Below are positions 4,767 through 5,858 of a stretch of 5,858 nt of DNA, in pieces. The notes beneath the pieces were generated by a model. The model saw only the letters and a list, made by a program, of their open reading frames with translations. It had not been told where the DNA came from and searched no databases. Source of the DNA: Holosporales bacterium (GTDB lineage: Bacteria; Pseudomonadota; Alphaproteobacteria; RUG11792); assembly GCA_031281515.1 (NCBI GenBank), contig JAITFF010000057.1:1-5858 (forward strand), given 5' to 3'. Position 1 is the stretch's first letter. Each line of letters starts with the position of its first letter. A program made the translations under genes and the position numbers.

Positions 4767-5858
4767 CTACTCAATCAAACTACTACCAGTCATTTCGTGC
4801 GGAACATCGATTCCGAGGATATTGAGAATCGTTGGGGCGATATCTGATAACTGACCCACATTTTGCCGCATGTGGAGGCGGTTTCTGGTCTGCGAGAGCA
4901 ATATAAATGGCACCTTCGAACAGGTATGTGATTTATGCATAGAATTATCTCCATTTATCATGGTCTCTGCATTGCCGTGATCCGCCGTTAAAATGACGGT
5001 ATATCCGAGCCGCCGGGCTACCGCAACAACATCGCGAATGTGGGAATCCAACAGTTCTAGGGCCTTCTTCGTAGCCTGAAAATTTCCGGTATGTCCAACC
5101 ATATCAGCATTCGCAAAATTCACTATGATGACGCTGTATCTGTGCGATTTCATCGCCTCGATCGTCTCCAGCGACACCTGACCACTGGACATATCCGGTG
5201 TCTCTGAATAGTCATTAACTCCAGGAGATGGAATTAGAACTCTCGACTCCCCATCATACCTGATATCCATTCCTCCGTTAAAAAAATAGGTTACATGGGC
5301 GTATTTTTCGGTTTCTGCTATCCTCAGTTGTTTAAGGCCATTTCTCGCGATAACTTCTCCTAGAGTATTTTTTACTTCTTCCTGTTCAAACAAAACAGTT
5401 GCCTTCGAATCGATTTTCTCATCACAACTTACCATATTAAGGATTTTAAAATTGTTGTCCTGCAGCAACGTTAGAATTTGCTTTATTCTGTCCGTCCTAA
5501 AATTAAGCATCCAGAAACCATCGTCAATACTAGCCCCATTGTAATTGGCCACTATAAATGGGGGTATTACCTCATCGTTAATATCTAGAGCATAGAAATT
5601 TTTAATCAATACTGTTGGATCGGCCGTCTTGTAATCGGCCTTGGCATACGCTATGGCATCGAAGGCCATCTGGGTGCGATTCCACCTATTGTCTCTATCC
5701 ATCGCAAAAAATCGCCCCTGTATTGTGGCGATCTCTGAAAGGCGTAATCCTCCAGACTCAAGGGCAGCCTGAAGAAGACCGAGAGCATCTCTGTAACCAA
5801 CGTCTCGACCGTCCAGAAACAGGTGAGCATTAACGGTGATATTTTTCTGTCGAAGATA
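4767..5858 (-). CDS. gpmI: 2,3-bisphosphoglycerate-independent phosphoglycerate mutase, 5' end beyond the window
   Basis: This cytosolic glycolytic and gluconeogenic enzyme interconverts 3- and 2-phosphoglycerate through a phosphoserine intermediate, using two divalent metals. The frame stays open to the window edge, so 363 residues are visible of about 510; the N-terminal part with the catalytic serine lies outside. The ATG at 5702 is internal: sequence before it is clearly family (HLFLDGRD near visible residues 12-19, then GRFFAMDRDNRWNR at 48-61). Further marks are the NFRTDR substrate-binding segment (119-124) and EKYAHVTYFFNGG with the conserved Lys at 185. The metal ligands are all present: Asp252 and His256 in NADMVGHTG, Asp293 and His294 in TADHGNAE, and His311 in HKSHTCSKVPFI. 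The protein ends after MTGSSLIE at a TAG, as expected for the family. No frameshift is seen in the visible part. The downstream gap of about 100 bases has a T-run but no convincing terminator stem. Confidence 0.97.
   Translation of the reverse strand, partial: YLRQKNITVNAHLFLDGRDVGYRDALGLLQAALESGGLRLSEIATIQGRFFAMDRDNRWNRTQMAFDAIAYAKADYKTADPTVLIKNFYALDINDEVIPPFIVANYNGASIDDGFWMLNFRTDRIKQILTLLQDNNFKILNMVSCDEKIDSKATVLFEQEEVKNTLGEVIARNGLKQLRIAETEKYAHVTYFFNGGMDIRYDGESRVLIPSPGVNDYSETPDMSSGQVSLETIEAMKSHRYSVIIVNFANADMVGHTGNFQATKKALELLDSHIRDVVAVARRLGYTVILTADHGNAETMINGDNSMHKSHTCSKVPFILLSQTRNRLHMRQNVGQLSDIAPTILNILGIDVPHEMTGSSLIE

Noticed and set aside
5615..5833. Plus-strand open frame opposite the gpmI 5' half
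   Set aside because: Shadow ORF: the minus strand here encodes clear phosphoglycerate mutase motifs (HLFLDGRD, MDRDNRW).
1..5858. CRISPR array, tRNA or rRNA gene
   Set aside because: No regularly spaced repeats, no tRNA-like T-arm with an acceptor stem, and no rRNA-like sequence were seen.

Overview
This window looks like a piece of an alphaproteobacterial chromosome of moderate to low GC. The strongest taxonomic marker is a MucR/Ros-family regulator, a family essentially confined to Alphaproteobacteria. The release factor 1 and the MotA/TolQ/ExbB-like membrane protein also carry stretches that I recall as typical of that class. A degraded transposase and a Fic protein in the left third would suit a host-associated or obligately intracellular member such as Holosporales, but that placement is inference.

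Left part (1 to about 1950) is accessory-looking. At the left edge, on the minus strand, is the decayed 3' end of what looks like an IS982-type transposase gene. It is followed by about 400 bases with no supportable gene, containing a hairpin and a short imperfect repeat. Next comes a plus-strand gene for a class II Fic protein (probable AMP transferase) with an N-terminal inhibitory motif and a C-terminal winged helix. Its start region carries two tandem 11-bp palindromes. A gene-free, AT-rich stretch of about 290 bases follows, with a good -10 box inside a perfect palindrome just before mucR.

Right part (1951 to 5858) is chromosomal core. A MucR-like regulator on plus ends at a strong intrinsic terminator. 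Convergent to it on the minus strand, read right to left, are gpmI (cofactor-independent phosphoglycerate mutase, N-terminus cut by the window edge), an ExbB/MotA-like membrane protein, and prfA (peptide chain release factor 1). The membrane protein gene and prfA overlap by 4 bases (GTGA), so they are probably translated in a coupled way from a promoter in the 100-base gap after gpmI.

Functionally the window mixes glycolysis, translation termination, an envelope proton-channel-type protein, a global regulator and a post-translational modifier. No wholly new system is evident. The most notable points are the MucR zinc finger with two of four metal-ligand positions substituted, the palindrome pair at the fic start, and the unusual coupling of an ExbB-like gene to prfA with neither the usual periplasmic partner nor prmC next to it.
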